Source: Larix sibirica (Eukaryota; Streptophyta; Pinopsida; Pinales; Pinaceae). Taken from it: DNA of 21,422 nucleotides. How positions within the stretch are numbered: the stretch's first letter is position 1; each line of letters opens with the position of its first letter. Location: NCBI GenBank assembly GCA_004151065.3, contig NWUY0300027198.1:55864-77285 (forward strand). Direction: 5' to 3'. Below, piece after piece: positions 1 to 10,429 of the stretch. The position numbers and the translations under genes are program-made. The notes under the pieces are model-generated. The model saw only the letters and a list, made by a program, of their open reading frames with translations. It was not told where the DNA came from and searched no databases.

Positions 1-357
1 ACTTGTGCTTTTATTTTATGGAAACCACAATCAAATTTATTTTTTTATCTGCAGTAACAAGAATGACACTGTTTATGCTTTTTTCTTTTGGAAAAAAAAA
101 AAAGAATGACACTATCAGTTGTAATAAATATACAACATACACTTGTGTGGACATGGAGTTAGTGTTACTATTTGTGGTAAACCAATTCCATGATAACATT
201 TTGACATCATATCTTCTTATGAATATTCAACATTTTATATATTTTATCATGCAATATATTATGTGTAGTAGCATATTAATGTAGTTTTGATATTATTTGA
301 TTATTTTGGATAGTTTTATCTCATTTAAACATTGTTTGTTTTATTGCACCAAGGGTC
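1..357. other. Non-coding AT-rich stretch
   Basis: No coding region is supported here. The short open frames are low-complexity and resemble no family. A run of A residues around 91-103 is flanked by two copies of the short word gaatgacact (61-70 and 104-113), a small local duplication. No splice-flanked exon, RNA gene or transposon domain is visible. Confidence 0.6.
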
Positions 358-536
358 CTTTGTGTGTCACTCTTCTGACATCAGGGAGGTAGACCTCTGC
401 CCAAGAATTTTTCTTTATGTGTTACTATTCTGTTGATCATCAAGGAGGTAGACCTTTGCCCAAGAATTTGTCTTTATGTGTTACTATTATGTTTATCATC
501 AAGGAGGTAGATCACTGCCCAAGAATTTGCCCTTAG
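358..536. repeat. 59-bp tandem repeat, about three units
   Basis: Three successive units share the core ggaggtagacctctgccc and then aagaattt, starting at the word catca near 379, 438 and 497, a constant 59-bp period. Units diverge by a few bases each and the last is truncated after about 40 bases. This is a short minisatellite. The units abut without unique spacers, so it is not a CRISPR-like array. No function can be assigned. Confidence 0.85.
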
Positions 537-595
537 TAATGTTGTCTCCCCTACATTTTTTGAATGTGAATACTTTGTGCATTCATTTTAAACCC

Positions 596-3203
596 TGCTA
601 CCTAGTCTGTTTCACACATGCATGCGCTTTGAAGCCTCTTTTTTAGCGTTTAAATTCCCATTATTAAGATCAAAACTTGATTATTAATTTGGCAGGGACT
701 TGAAGCTCTGCTTCTTTCCCTTGTTACATTTAAAAACGAAATCCCATCTCCTCAATCTCAAGGAATGCATAAACTATTTTATACACAAAAATAGCTTATG
801 AGTATATTCACTGTCAGATCTAATATAATAGCTCATGGATTATGTAAAATATACTTTTATCATCCACCTAATGGAGAAATCCATAACACAATGCACAAAT
901 TTCTCTCATGCGATCTCATACTTATGTTATGTTAAATTGGTGAGGAACCAACTTACGTAGTTTTGCTACTTGCTCAAGTTCTCGATCTGGAATATGTATG
1001 ACCATATGAACCAACAATCATGCAACATAAATAGTTTATGGTTATAGGAATATGTTTGAGTAGCTACATAATTAAAGATTCTATAGTTGCTCATAAAGAA
1101 ATAACTAATTGAACCAAATTACAAAAGGAAGAATGAAAATGTGTTGAGAATGAACGATTATACCTTAAGTATTATTCAATACACAAAATTATGTAACCGG
1201 TCAAGATAATCATAGCAGAAGAGTAAACTAGATCAAAGACATATTTGCAAGTATAGGTTTTGGAGAATAATAGGGAAGTGACAAAAAGGTATAGTTCAAG
1301 GACCCAACATTCTCCCACATAAAGGATGTTACATGTACTCTGTTCCTTCATCAAAATTTCAAAATTCCGGACCTTATACCCTTAAACCATATGTGGAAAA
1401 TCTATCAATATATTCAACCCTGAAGATGAAGCTTGTATCTTCCTTCTTGCTTCAGTTAAGTTAAGTTTCATCTTTTTTATTTTGACTATGTTTTGCCTGC
1501 TTTAAATATACCACTTTTGGGCTCTCCTAATCAACAATTTATTTTGAGCTTCCACCTTTCCCTTATCCTTTTGTAATTGAGCGAAGTTGGTCTTCAATGT
1601 TTCATTCTTTGCCTTGATGTAGTGATCAAGGAGTTACAATTATTGAGTTTCTCTTTCCACCTTTTAATTTTGCCAGGTTGCTTTTCCTTCAAGGATGATG
1701 TTTTTTCCTTTTCAACCTCGGTGTTTGCATGTATCTCTTAATCCGTCATAGGATGATTAAATTCTTCACCCTCCTCATCAATGTTGTAATTTGGTAGTCC
1801 ATCCCCATTTTTTGGACTAGGAATAGAATCAAAGGTGTAGTTAGGACCAAATCCTTTACTTGAATTCATCCTCTTGGAATTACTTTGTTGTTCCTGATTG
1901 GATTCTTTGATTCCAATATACTCTTTGTATTGAACTTCACAACTATCATTGTGTTCTATAACTAAGCCTTTGCCATGTAGCGGGTGACCCAATGTGCAAC
2001 AGTCTTGAGTTTCCTCTTATTACTTTATATAGCCTCTGTTATTCCTCTAGATTCTCGCGATTTTGAGATTTTATCCTCAATTACTACTTCTGGTTTCAAA
2101 CAGTTGGCCATGGATTCATCAAAATTCACTGAATATTTTCTTTGAGGTCGTCCTCTTGGTTTTCTAGGTTCATGGTTTGAAACCCTGACCTCCTTCTCGA
2201 TAGGATTTGGCTCCTTTTTCTTCTCTAACTCTAGATCTGTATTTTGCACTTCAACATCATCAAACTTCATTATGAAGTCATTTAACTCAAAAAAAATGTC
2301 ATTAGGAAACCTACTTTTGGCACCCCTGCATTTTGATCGTTTGACCTCTTGTTGCACAAGTGCCTCAATAAAGTGATTTCTTACCAGAAATTGCTCCCAA
2401 CTATCATTATGCTCCTACAATGTGGCCTCAACTAACATCTTAATAAACCCCATAATGAAATAATCTTCTCTCCGAACTCTTAGGGCCATGTTGGATGGAT
2501 AATGCCATATTCTTTAAACTATTCAGTAGATATAATGACATGTCTAATTCGTGCCCTTTGAAAAAAATCATAAGTAGTCTAAGATGATAATAAAATACAA
2601 ACCCATATTTGCCTTCACAAGTGACATTTTTCTATAGCACAAATAGTATAGTTCGCCATTTTCATTTAAATGTTACAATGGGCATACCTTTATACCAATT
2701 CATGTGCAAGATCCTCGAGGAATCCCTTCCAGATATCCTCCTTGATCTTCTTACTCTCAAACCATTTCTCACCACCCTGAGGTAGCCTTGTAGCATGTGA
2801 AATGAAAGCTTCTGATAGTTGGAGCTCAAGGTCACCAATTCGAACCTTAGTACCATCAAACAACTAAGCAAAAGGTTTAATAACTTGATTGTTCTACCAC
2901 TGAAATTTCTATAGGAAAGGTAACCAACCAACCTTTTGAAATCATATCATACATTAGGGATTAGCTTCAAGGATTTCTATGCCACTCGACTCTTGCCTTA
3001 CCACAAGTCCCATGTTAAAATAACAGAGTCAAATAAAAACTTGTCTTGAATGATACTCTTATTCATCGGGAATAATAGAAATGGGAGTAAGGATATGACA
3101 AATTTATAAAACAAGGGAAAGAGCTCGGGCGATGTTGTAAACATGATGAACTTCATCGTACAAATCATTCAATGCTTACACCACATTTGAAGTTATTATT
3201 TCA
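596..3203. repeat. First copy of a 2,608-bp near-identical duplication, ends at an N gap
   Basis: This segment reappears at 3206-5813 with a constant offset of 2,610. Hand comparison found four single-base differences, all transitions: 1686 C versus 4296 T, 1698 A versus 4308 G, 3069 G versus 5679 A, 3077 A versus 5687 G. The copy ends exactly at the two Ns at 3204-3205. Its contents are a decayed minus-strand gene and AT-rich sequence. The arrangement suggests the end of one contig overlapping the start of the next. A true tandem duplication is the alternative. Confidence 0.95.
1531..3156 (-). pseudogene. Decayed minus-strand gene of unknown family, first copy
   Basis: Read on the minus strand, several modules survive in different frames. 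They are: an open start at 3156; a 57-residue stretch at 2693-2863 containing RLPQGGEKWFESKK and IWKGFLEDL; a stretch near 2520 reading GHELDMSLYLLNSLK; one from 2489 reading RREDYFIMGFIKMLVE, then a stop at 2415-2417, then WEQFLVRNHFIEALVQQ. Next come a charged linker (2025-2357) with an AT-hook-like PRKPRGRPQRK (core at 2145-2159), an acidic Ser/Asn-rich stretch (1738-1992), and a coiled-coil end near 1531-1600 (FAQLQKDKGKVEAQNKLL). Stops and frameshifts separate the modules, so it is not expressed as one protein unless spliced. The order of a globular N-terminal part, basic linker and coiled coil suggests a retroelement gag-like or repeat-borne plant gene. I cannot name the family. Confidence 0.5.
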
Positions 3204-3205
3204 NN
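3204..3205. other. Assembly gap (NN) between duplicated contig ends
   Basis: Two undetermined bases are the only Ns in the window. They sit exactly between the last base of the first 2,608-bp copy and the first base of the second. That position is expected when overlapping contig ends are scaffolded without being merged. Confidence 0.95.
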
Positions 3206-5813
3206 TGCTACCTAGTCTGTTTCACACATGCATGCGCTTTGAAGCCTCTTTTTTAGCGTTTAAATTCCCATTATTAAGATCAAAACTTGATTATTAATTT
3301 GGCAGGGACTTGAAGCTCTGCTTCTTTCCCTTGTTACATTTAAAAACGAAATCCCATCTCCTCAATCTCAAGGAATGCATAAACTATTTTATACACAAAA
3401 ATAGCTTATGAGTATATTCACTGTCAGATCTAATATAATAGCTCATGGATTATGTAAAATATACTTTTATCATCCACCTAATGGAGAAATCCATAACACA
3501 ATGCACAAATTTCTCTCATGCGATCTCATACTTATGTTATGTTAAATTGGTGAGGAACCAACTTACGTAGTTTTGCTACTTGCTCAAGTTCTCGATCTGG
3601 AATATGTATGACCATATGAACCAACAATCATGCAACATAAATAGTTTATGGTTATAGGAATATGTTTGAGTAGCTACATAATTAAAGATTCTATAGTTGC
3701 TCATAAAGAAATAACTAATTGAACCAAATTACAAAAGGAAGAATGAAAATGTGTTGAGAATGAACGATTATACCTTAAGTATTATTCAATACACAAAATT
3801 ATGTAACCGGTCAAGATAATCATAGCAGAAGAGTAAACTAGATCAAAGACATATTTGCAAGTATAGGTTTTGGAGAATAATAGGGAAGTGACAAAAAGGT
3901 ATAGTTCAAGGACCCAACATTCTCCCACATAAAGGATGTTACATGTACTCTGTTCCTTCATCAAAATTTCAAAATTCCGGACCTTATACCCTTAAACCAT
4001 ATGTGGAAAATCTATCAATATATTCAACCCTGAAGATGAAGCTTGTATCTTCCTTCTTGCTTCAGTTAAGTTAAGTTTCATCTTTTTTATTTTGACTATG
4101 TTTTGCCTGCTTTAAATATACCACTTTTGGGCTCTCCTAATCAACAATTTATTTTGAGCTTCCACCTTTCCCTTATCCTTTTGTAATTGAGCGAAGTTGG
4201 TCTTCAATGTTTCATTCTTTGCCTTGATGTAGTGATCAAGGAGTTACAATTATTGAGTTTCTCTTTCCACCTTTTAATTTTGCCAGGTTGCTTTTTCTTC
4301 AAGGATGGTGTTTTTTCCTTTTCAACCTCGGTGTTTGCATGTATCTCTTAATCCGTCATAGGATGATTAAATTCTTCACCCTCCTCATCAATGTTGTAAT
4401 TTGGTAGTCCATCCCCATTTTTTGGACTAGGAATAGAATCAAAGGTGTAGTTAGGACCAAATCCTTTACTTGAATTCATCCTCTTGGAATTACTTTGTTG
4501 TTCCTGATTGGATTCTTTGATTCCAATATACTCTTTGTATTGAACTTCACAACTATCATTGTGTTCTATAACTAAGCCTTTGCCATGTAGCGGGTGACCC
4601 AATGTGCAACAGTCTTGAGTTTCCTCTTATTACTTTATATAGCCTCTGTTATTCCTCTAGATTCTCGCGATTTTGAGATTTTATCCTCAATTACTACTTC
4701 TGGTTTCAAACAGTTGGCCATGGATTCATCAAAATTCACTGAATATTTTCTTTGAGGTCGTCCTCTTGGTTTTCTAGGTTCATGGTTTGAAACCCTGACC
4801 TCCTTCTCGATAGGATTTGGCTCCTTTTTCTTCTCTAACTCTAGATCTGTATTTTGCACTTCAACATCATCAAACTTCATTATGAAGTCATTTAACTCAA
4901 AAAAAATGTCATTAGGAAACCTACTTTTGGCACCCCTGCATTTTGATCGTTTGACCTCTTGTTGCACAAGTGCCTCAATAAAGTGATTTCTTACCAGAAA
5001 TTGCTCCCAACTATCATTATGCTCCTACAATGTGGCCTCAACTAACATCTTAATAAACCCCATAATGAAATAATCTTCTCTCCGAACTCTTAGGGCCATG
5101 TTGGATGGATAATGCCATATTCTTTAAACTATTCAGTAGATATAATGACATGTCTAATTCGTGCCCTTTGAAAAAAATCATAAGTAGTCTAAGATGATAA
5201 TAAAATACAAACCCATATTTGCCTTCACAAGTGACATTTTTCTATAGCACAAATAGTATAGTTCGCCATTTTCATTTAAATGTTACAATGGGCATACCTT
5301 TATACCAATTCATGTGCAAGATCCTCGAGGAATCCCTTCCAGATATCCTCCTTGATCTTCTTACTCTCAAACCATTTCTCACCACCCTGAGGTAGCCTTG
5401 TAGCATGTGAAATGAAAGCTTCTGATAGTTGGAGCTCAAGGTCACCAATTCGAACCTTAGTACCATCAAACAACTAAGCAAAAGGTTTAATAACTTGATT
5501 GTTCTACCACTGAAATTTCTATAGGAAAGGTAACCAACCAACCTTTTGAAATCATATCATACATTAGGGATTAGCTTCAAGGATTTCTATGCCACTCGAC
5601 TCTTGCCTTACCACAAGTCCCATGTTAAAATAACAGAGTCAAATAAAAACTTGTCTTGAATGATACTCTTATTCATCGAGAATAATGGAAATGGGAGTAA
5701 GGATATGACAAATTTATAAAACAAGGGAAAGAGCTCGGGCGATGTTGTAAACATGATGAACTTCATCGTACAAATCATTCAATGCTTACACCACATTTGA
5801 AGTTATTATTTCA
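3206..5813. repeat. Second copy of the 2,608-bp duplication, begins at the N gap
   Basis: This copy matches 596-3203 base for base apart from four transitions. It begins immediately after NN with tgctacctag, the word found at 596, and ends at 5813. Unique sequence follows from 5814, whereas the first copy has unique sequence only on its left. Both flanks therefore fit one locus represented twice. Confidence 0.95.
4141..5766 (-). pseudogene. Decayed minus-strand gene of unknown family, second copy
   Basis: This is the same broken gene as at 1531-3156, shifted by 2,610. It has the same open stretches (5272-5541, 4635-4967, 4348-4602), the same AT-hook-like motif, and the same stops. Two of the four differences between the copies fall inside it: 4296 and 4308, between the acidic stretch and the coiled-coil end. 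The other two (5679 and 5687) fall in its start region. If the two copies are an assembly artefact, this entry and the earlier one are a single locus. Confidence 0.5.
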
Positions 5814-7370
5814 AGTCATGGCGATATTACTGTATGATCTTATCATTGTCCTTGGGTTATATATGCTTAATCCATCACTCGGTTTAATGCATGTCAAAAC
5901 ATAATTTTGACAAAAGTGTATAATCATGGCTTAAAGTGGTTAATATGTGAAATGATAAGATATTGAGAATATAGTTTTTCAAAGGTATAGCCAAAGGAAT
6001 GTCATAGAATTGAGGAAATAAGGAGAGCTTAAGAAATATAGGATTTAGGAGGATAGGATAAACTTTTTAGGGAATAAAATAAATGTGTATTGTACTTAAG
6101 ATATGTTCAATCTTCCATAATCCCAAAGGAAAAATAGTTTAAAAAAATATTACCTTTTAATTTTATCTATAACCAAAAACTAAACATCTTTGAAGTTGGT
6201 GTTGGAGCATATTCAAATTCAAATAATAATTTTGTTGCTGAAACCCATTTGTTTGCTACATAACCTTGAGACATCTAAAGAAATGATAATGAAGAATCCA
6301 AAAATATCAATGTTGCTGAAAATTCAGAGAACAATATGAAAATGTTATTTGCTGACAAAAAATCAAATTTTAATTTCATGACAGAATGCATGAAATTCAT
6401 AAATCATGCTAATATTGTGTTGCATGTTGAATCGCAATATAAGTCAACATCTAATAATTTCTCAACAAATAATTACATGAAACTTTTTAGTAGCTACCAA
6501 AAGTTATTACAAACTGTAAAAAGTAACCTTCAGCTCAATAAGCTCTGATTTTTAAACTGCAAATGCCCGATCTAGAGAGAATCCATAATGCTATAATAGT
6601 AAAACTCTATATTGGGACTTGTAAGAAGCTATTCTCATCTCTTAATTGTTTGGATCCTCCTTGATTAAACAATTTAAACAAAATAAATAACTATTTATCA
6701 AATATATCATCAAAATGAGAAGATGCCAAAATAATCATAATCAAGCCCGAGACTATCAAAAGAAGGAGAAAAAAATGGAAAAGATCACATAGCAATCTTA
6801 GATAATACAAATATTATGCAAAAAAAAGCAACTTGGCAAATTATGATAAAATCACTCCTACTTTCAGTGGTAAAGCATACACCCCTTCCTCAAAACTGAC
6901 TTATAATAAATATGATCTCTGATAAGCAATGATCCATATTACTAGAAACCAAAAGATAACCATAAGGTGTCATGAAATAATAAAGAACCAATTCAAACAA
7001 AGGACCCTGGACTAAGGATTCCAAACCAAAAATATGATTATGTTTTCAACATTATCGATTTTACTAGGGGCCCCTCCATTTTCAATAAAAAATGTAGGGA
7101 ATTTGTTGTAGGCACAACAAGTTTATGTTGGGAAAAAAATGGGGGAACTAATTTACCTAACTTGCCTTGTCATATACCAATTGACATAATTTTTCATATC
7201 TCGTTATTTGTTTCCTATGCAATGTATCCATAATTTAGTTATTTCACATTATAATTTTGTGTCTTGTTTTCTATTTAGGAAGTGAAAATTGACATAATAA
7301 GTGACTTTCCCTTCAATGTATTTTATTCTTTTTTGGTTTCCTTTTGGTTTGTTTCTTTGGACAATTGCAG
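5814..7370. other. Non-coding AT-rich sequence upstream of a DUF547-type exon remnant
   Basis: No supported gene. An open frame at 6336-6548 (70 codons) is rich in Asn, Lys and Ser and resembles no family. A perfect 9-bp inverted repeat, aatttcatg/catgaaatt, lies at 6372-6380 and 6389-6397 with an 8-base loop. The last 50 bases are T-rich and end in the acceptor acaattgcag at 7361-7370, so the 3' part probably was an intron of the gene remnant that follows. Confidence 0.5.
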
Positions 7371-7581
7371 GTTCAAGAGCTACTGGCCAACATTTCATTA
7401 TTGGAAATCACCATTGCAAAGCTTGAGGAGGAAACGATTTCTTTACATTACCAACTAGAAACACAATGAATGGCGTCTTCTAGAGTACAGGTTCAAACAA
7501 CTACCATCATTGTCACAACAAGTGGCATTCTCCTCTTTAGACAAGTCAAAAGACCGGGCATTTTCATCTTTGTATCTTTAA
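7371..7581 (+). pseudogene. Frameshifted exon of a MIP1 leucine-zipper/DUF547-type protein
   Basis: After a canonical acceptor (T-rich tract, then acaattgcag), frame 1 reads VQELLANISLLEITIAKL and continues to HYQLETQ before TGA at 7467-7469. Leucines at residues 4, 11, 18 and 25 make a perfect heptad leucine zipper. A second frame, shifted by +1 from 7465, continues as NEWRLLEYRFKQLPSLS to TAA at 7579-7581. Plant proteins pairing a MIP1-type leucine zipper with a C-terminal DUF547 domain have, from memory, the same order: a QELL...LE...KLE...SLH..L zipper followed directly by an NERRLAEY-like segment. The join therefore looks like a small indel in a once-continuous exon. The family role is poorly defined (MIP1 was named as a partner of a ternary complex MADS factor). 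A later piece lies at 8308-8433. I infer a relic gene or captured fragment. Confidence 0.65.
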
Positions 7582-8307
7582 GCAAAGGATTGCTTGGGAC
7601 ACTTGTTAATTGATATAATTTTCTTGTGTTTCTTGAATTATGTGTTTGTTAAAAATGTTGTATTCTTCACTTATTTATGATGCCATGCTCATGGTTTTCT
7701 ACCTAATTCAATTGTTTTGCACTTGTCTTGAACAATGATCACCCTCCTTGGGTTGCTTGCTAAGCGACAATTATTTATTACACCCCTCACCCAATGATGA
7801 TACATGTCTTGAGTCTATTCAAGTTCAAAATGAAATTTGTCTACGAGGGAGGTAAATATGTAATATGCTTTCCAGTTTTGTTGTTTGACATCGCAAATTG
7901 CAAATACACAAGGTATGGCATTCTTGTTGGAGTATTGGGGAAGCGCCCTTTTTAATATTTCCTTTTTCAATCTGACTTGAGAATAGAGTTACAAAATGCT
8001 TGTTTCCTTTTTTCTTCCGTGTTGTATGTACTTAGAATCTTAGATGTATAGTTGGAGCATTAGGACATAACCATTTGACATTCTTTCTTTCAATCTGAAC
8101 TAAGACTAGAGTTCTAACAATGGTTAGGTGAAAATAAGAGTTTCAATGATAATTCTGAATATGCTTTTTTTTTCTTGGTGGGGGGGGGGGGGGGGTTGTC
8201 ATCATAAGATGGGATCATCAAGGATAGTGATAAGTTTTTAGAATAACTTAATACATAAACTCTTGGTGCAACATGTTAAACAATAAACCTTTAGTGAAAG
8301 GAAATTT
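7582..8307. other. Non-coding sequence between two DUF547-type remnants
   Basis: No coding signal. Two imperfectly similar segments, about 7926-7995 and 8050-8125, share ttggag-att...tttcaatctga-ct-ag-a-tagagtt, suggesting an old local duplication with a period near 125 bp. A 16-base G run ends the region. If the flanking fragments belonged to one gene, this would be an intron or the site of lost exons. Confidence 0.45.
8180..8195. repeat. Homopolymer run of 16 G
   Basis: An uninterrupted G16 follows a T-rich stretch (tttttttttcttggt). Runs of this length are error-prone in sequencing and assembly, so the length should not be taken literally. Confidence 0.9.
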
Positions 8308-8433
8308 ATGAAAGATCCCTGGCAAAACCCAAACCAACTTTCTCAAGAAATGGCATCACATTACAGTGCAAATCTCCATCACAACTGTCAGCGGAGTTCT
8401 GCTCAAAAGCACGATGTCAAAAACAATGGATAA
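8308..8433 (+). pseudogene. Possible second fragment of the MIP1/DUF547-type gene
   Basis: The frame from ATG at 8308 reads MKDPWQNPNQLSQEM and then drifts into ASHYSANLHHN before TAA at 8431-8433. MIP1/DUF547 proteins carry, between zipper and DUF547, a conserved short block of the type NPN-LSEEMVRCM, which the first half resembles closely. The second half does not match, so the fragment is decayed or its true splice end is near 8350. It lies on the same strand as, and about 0.7 kb downstream of, the zipper remnant, as expected for successive exons. The short length makes chance similarity possible. Confidence 0.4.
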
Positions 8434-8571
8434 AGGGTTGTTGCTTATGGAGGCAGCTAAGGCAGAAATAAAAGCAAATCAAGTAGATGCATAGGCAATT
8501 TCCCTCTAGAATTATATGCATATGTGGTTGTCCGGACGAGCTCTCTTGGACATTAATGTATATAACATATA

Positions 8572-8695
8572 AATTTATCAAATAAATAATTGTAAATTGA
8601 TCATAACATCAAATGTTGCATACTTGATTGGATAATTTATCAAAGAAATAATTGGAGGTTGACGATAACATTACAGTTTCATGCTTGATTGGATA
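8572..8695. repeat. 62-bp tandem duplication
   Basis: The words aatttatcaaa-aaataatt and catacttgattggat/catgcttgattggat recur with a 62-bp period, giving two diverged units. Nothing coding overlaps it. Confidence 0.75.
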
Positions 8696-9379
8696 TTCAA
8701 CATCTTTACCATTGGCATTAATGATCATTTCCCTATACTCTAAGAATCAAGAATAGCCTCAACTTGAATTTCATATCCACGACATATTTACCATTGGCAA
8801 CAATTCAACACAATAACAACTCTAGTTTTAGTTTCAGACTAGTTGAGATTTGTAATAGATATTATCGATGAGGTGGTGCAAGATGAGGCGATGTAGGAAG
8901 GTGGTGCAGGAAGACTAATGAGGTGGTCATTTGTCATTTGGTCGATTTGTACAAATCAATGCTCGATGATATATTATTCAATGCTTAGCATTGGCACCAA
9001 GCATTCCATAGCCGGCTCCGCAATAAGACCCCAAATATTTCAACAAATAACATGTAAGCTAAATATTTGAAAACTTAGGATGTTGGCACCAAATAAAATA
9101 ATGGATTTGTAAAGTTTGATTAAAATGTAAAAAAGTAATGCAAATTAATAGGCAATCAACCTACTTAATAGATGGTCAACGATGAATCAAACACAACGAT
9201 ACTTTGTTTTTAACAGATATAATAACATTTTTTAGGTTTGAGATGCAATATTGTTGTGCTAAAAACTTGGGTCCAAACTTCGAATGGTATAGAGCATTAT
9301 GTGTATAAAGAAATATATTTTGAACTTTGAAAAATGTTTTCCCTTAAATATCATATATATATATCCTTAAATGAAAAAA
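8696..9379. other. Non-coding sequence before the 3' end of the LINE
   Basis: No gene seen. There is a purine-rich patch with repeated gatgaggtggtg/gaggcgatg words at 8868-8930. Small palindromes occur at about 8944-8957 (gatttgtacaaatc) and 8980-8994 (caatgcttagcattg), and an AT dinucleotide run near 9352-9363. The boundary with the LINE 3' end is approximate. Confidence 0.4.
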
Positions 9380-9859
9380 TCCTATTCATTTTATTAATAA
9401 AAGGAGTATTTATATGCATTTATGATAGATGTCTATATATATGACCCAAAACCCACTTAATACTTAGAAGAGGTAACAAAGAGAGAGAATGCTAGTCAAC
9501 CCCAAAAATGCAAAAAAAAAGTCTAAAGATCCACAATATGTCACAAAAATCATTAGAGTTTTTATAGTGTTTCAATCCATAGGAGGAGAAAGAGAGAAGT
9601 CCGTGAGGGATAATTATTAGACAATAGTAACTCTAGGAGTCCATCTACATAAATATCTGAGCACTTGGTAGGGATATCCTTTCCAAATTGTGCTCCACCA
9701 TAAGCTTACCTTCAAGTTCAAGAACAACTCATTTAACCAATCGATTTGTTGACATGTCGAGTTCCCTACATATATGTGTGAGGGTGGTTTATGCATCTTT
9801 GATAGTATCCCCTTTGTTGATCGTACCCTTACGTGCTAAGAGATATCCACTTGCTTGTT

Positions 9860-10060
9860 GATCCTTGTAAGCCATCAAATGATTACCTGGGAGCCACCAA
9901 AAATAACCATCTTTTTTATTCCTATATCCCAAGCAATTTTCAATAGTGTGCCCACCGTTGTAAATTTTGCCTTATTGTTGGTAACCAACTTCCCATCTGA
10001 AATTTGTAAGCAACTTCTAGCCCCACTGGACCTTGAGTTTCCTTATGGGGTGCCATCAAA
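9860..10060 (-). pseudogene. LINE RNase H domain remnant
   Basis: The minus strand reads FDGTP (10046-10060), then GARSCLQISDGKLVTNNKAK, then LLKIAWDIGIKKMVIFGGSQV. This is the RNase H order of a first catalytic Asp in a DG-type strand, a TNN-A helix start, and a final GDS-type strand. In the last, the expected Asp is Gly (GGSQ). Plant L1 LINEs often carry a C-terminal RNase H that removes RNA from the cDNA hybrid. Stops before and after show it is dead. Confidence 0.75.
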
Positions 10061-10353
10061 ATGTTCGCAAAGGATATTTTGATCATAAACATGATTATTT
10101 AAAGCTCTTGGCGGTTTTTCCTCCTTTACACCAGTATGCTTTTATCTTCTTGCCTTGATTTGTAGAATATATGGTATAAGTAGGGCTTTTGTTTTGAAAT
10201 ATACTTTCATTGTGAGCAAGTCAAACTAAGCAAATAATTTTATAAAGCCATTCCTTTGTCATCCTCCTTTGTAGTGCTGAACCAACAATAACGCCTTGCA
10301 GATGTTGTCACTAGCCTAGGTGGGTTATGACTTGGTTAAGCTCCTCGAAATTG

Positions 10354-10429
10354 TCCATATTTCCTTGGTGAAATGACAATGGATAAAACAATGAACAGTT
10401 GATTCCTCCTGCTCCCCACATAAATCGCA
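10354..10429 (-). pseudogene. LINE zf-RVT zinc-binding motif
   Basis: The minus strand reads CDLCGEQEESTVHCFIHC then HFTKEIW. This is the C-x2-C...H-x3-C signature with a trailing Trp found C-terminal to plant LINE reverse transcriptases (zf-RVT). Its place between the RT thumb and RNase H is normal. It lies in a short open stretch ended by stops. Confidence 0.8.

Noticed and set aside
3-284. Open frames on both strands in the first 300 bases as small genes
   Set aside because: They are low-complexity, overlap on opposite strands, and show no family similarity.
358-536. CRISPR-like array
   Set aside because: The 59-bp units are continuous and diverged with no unique spacers, and the context is eukaryotic.
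596-5813. The two 2.6-kb copies as a pair of LTRs or as a biological tandem gene duplication
   Set aside because: There is no internal region between them, only NN. Neither copy starts and ends with TG...CA-type termini, and no primer site or target duplication is seen. The unmerged contig overlap explains the gap position and flanks better.
6336-6548. 70-codon open frame as a gene
   Set aside because: Asn/Lys-rich composition expected from AT-rich DNA, with no motif, splice context or neighbour support.
9855-10082. Plus-strand frame with hydrophobic residues as a membrane protein
   Set aside because: It is the reverse shadow of the LINE RNase H domain on the minus strand.
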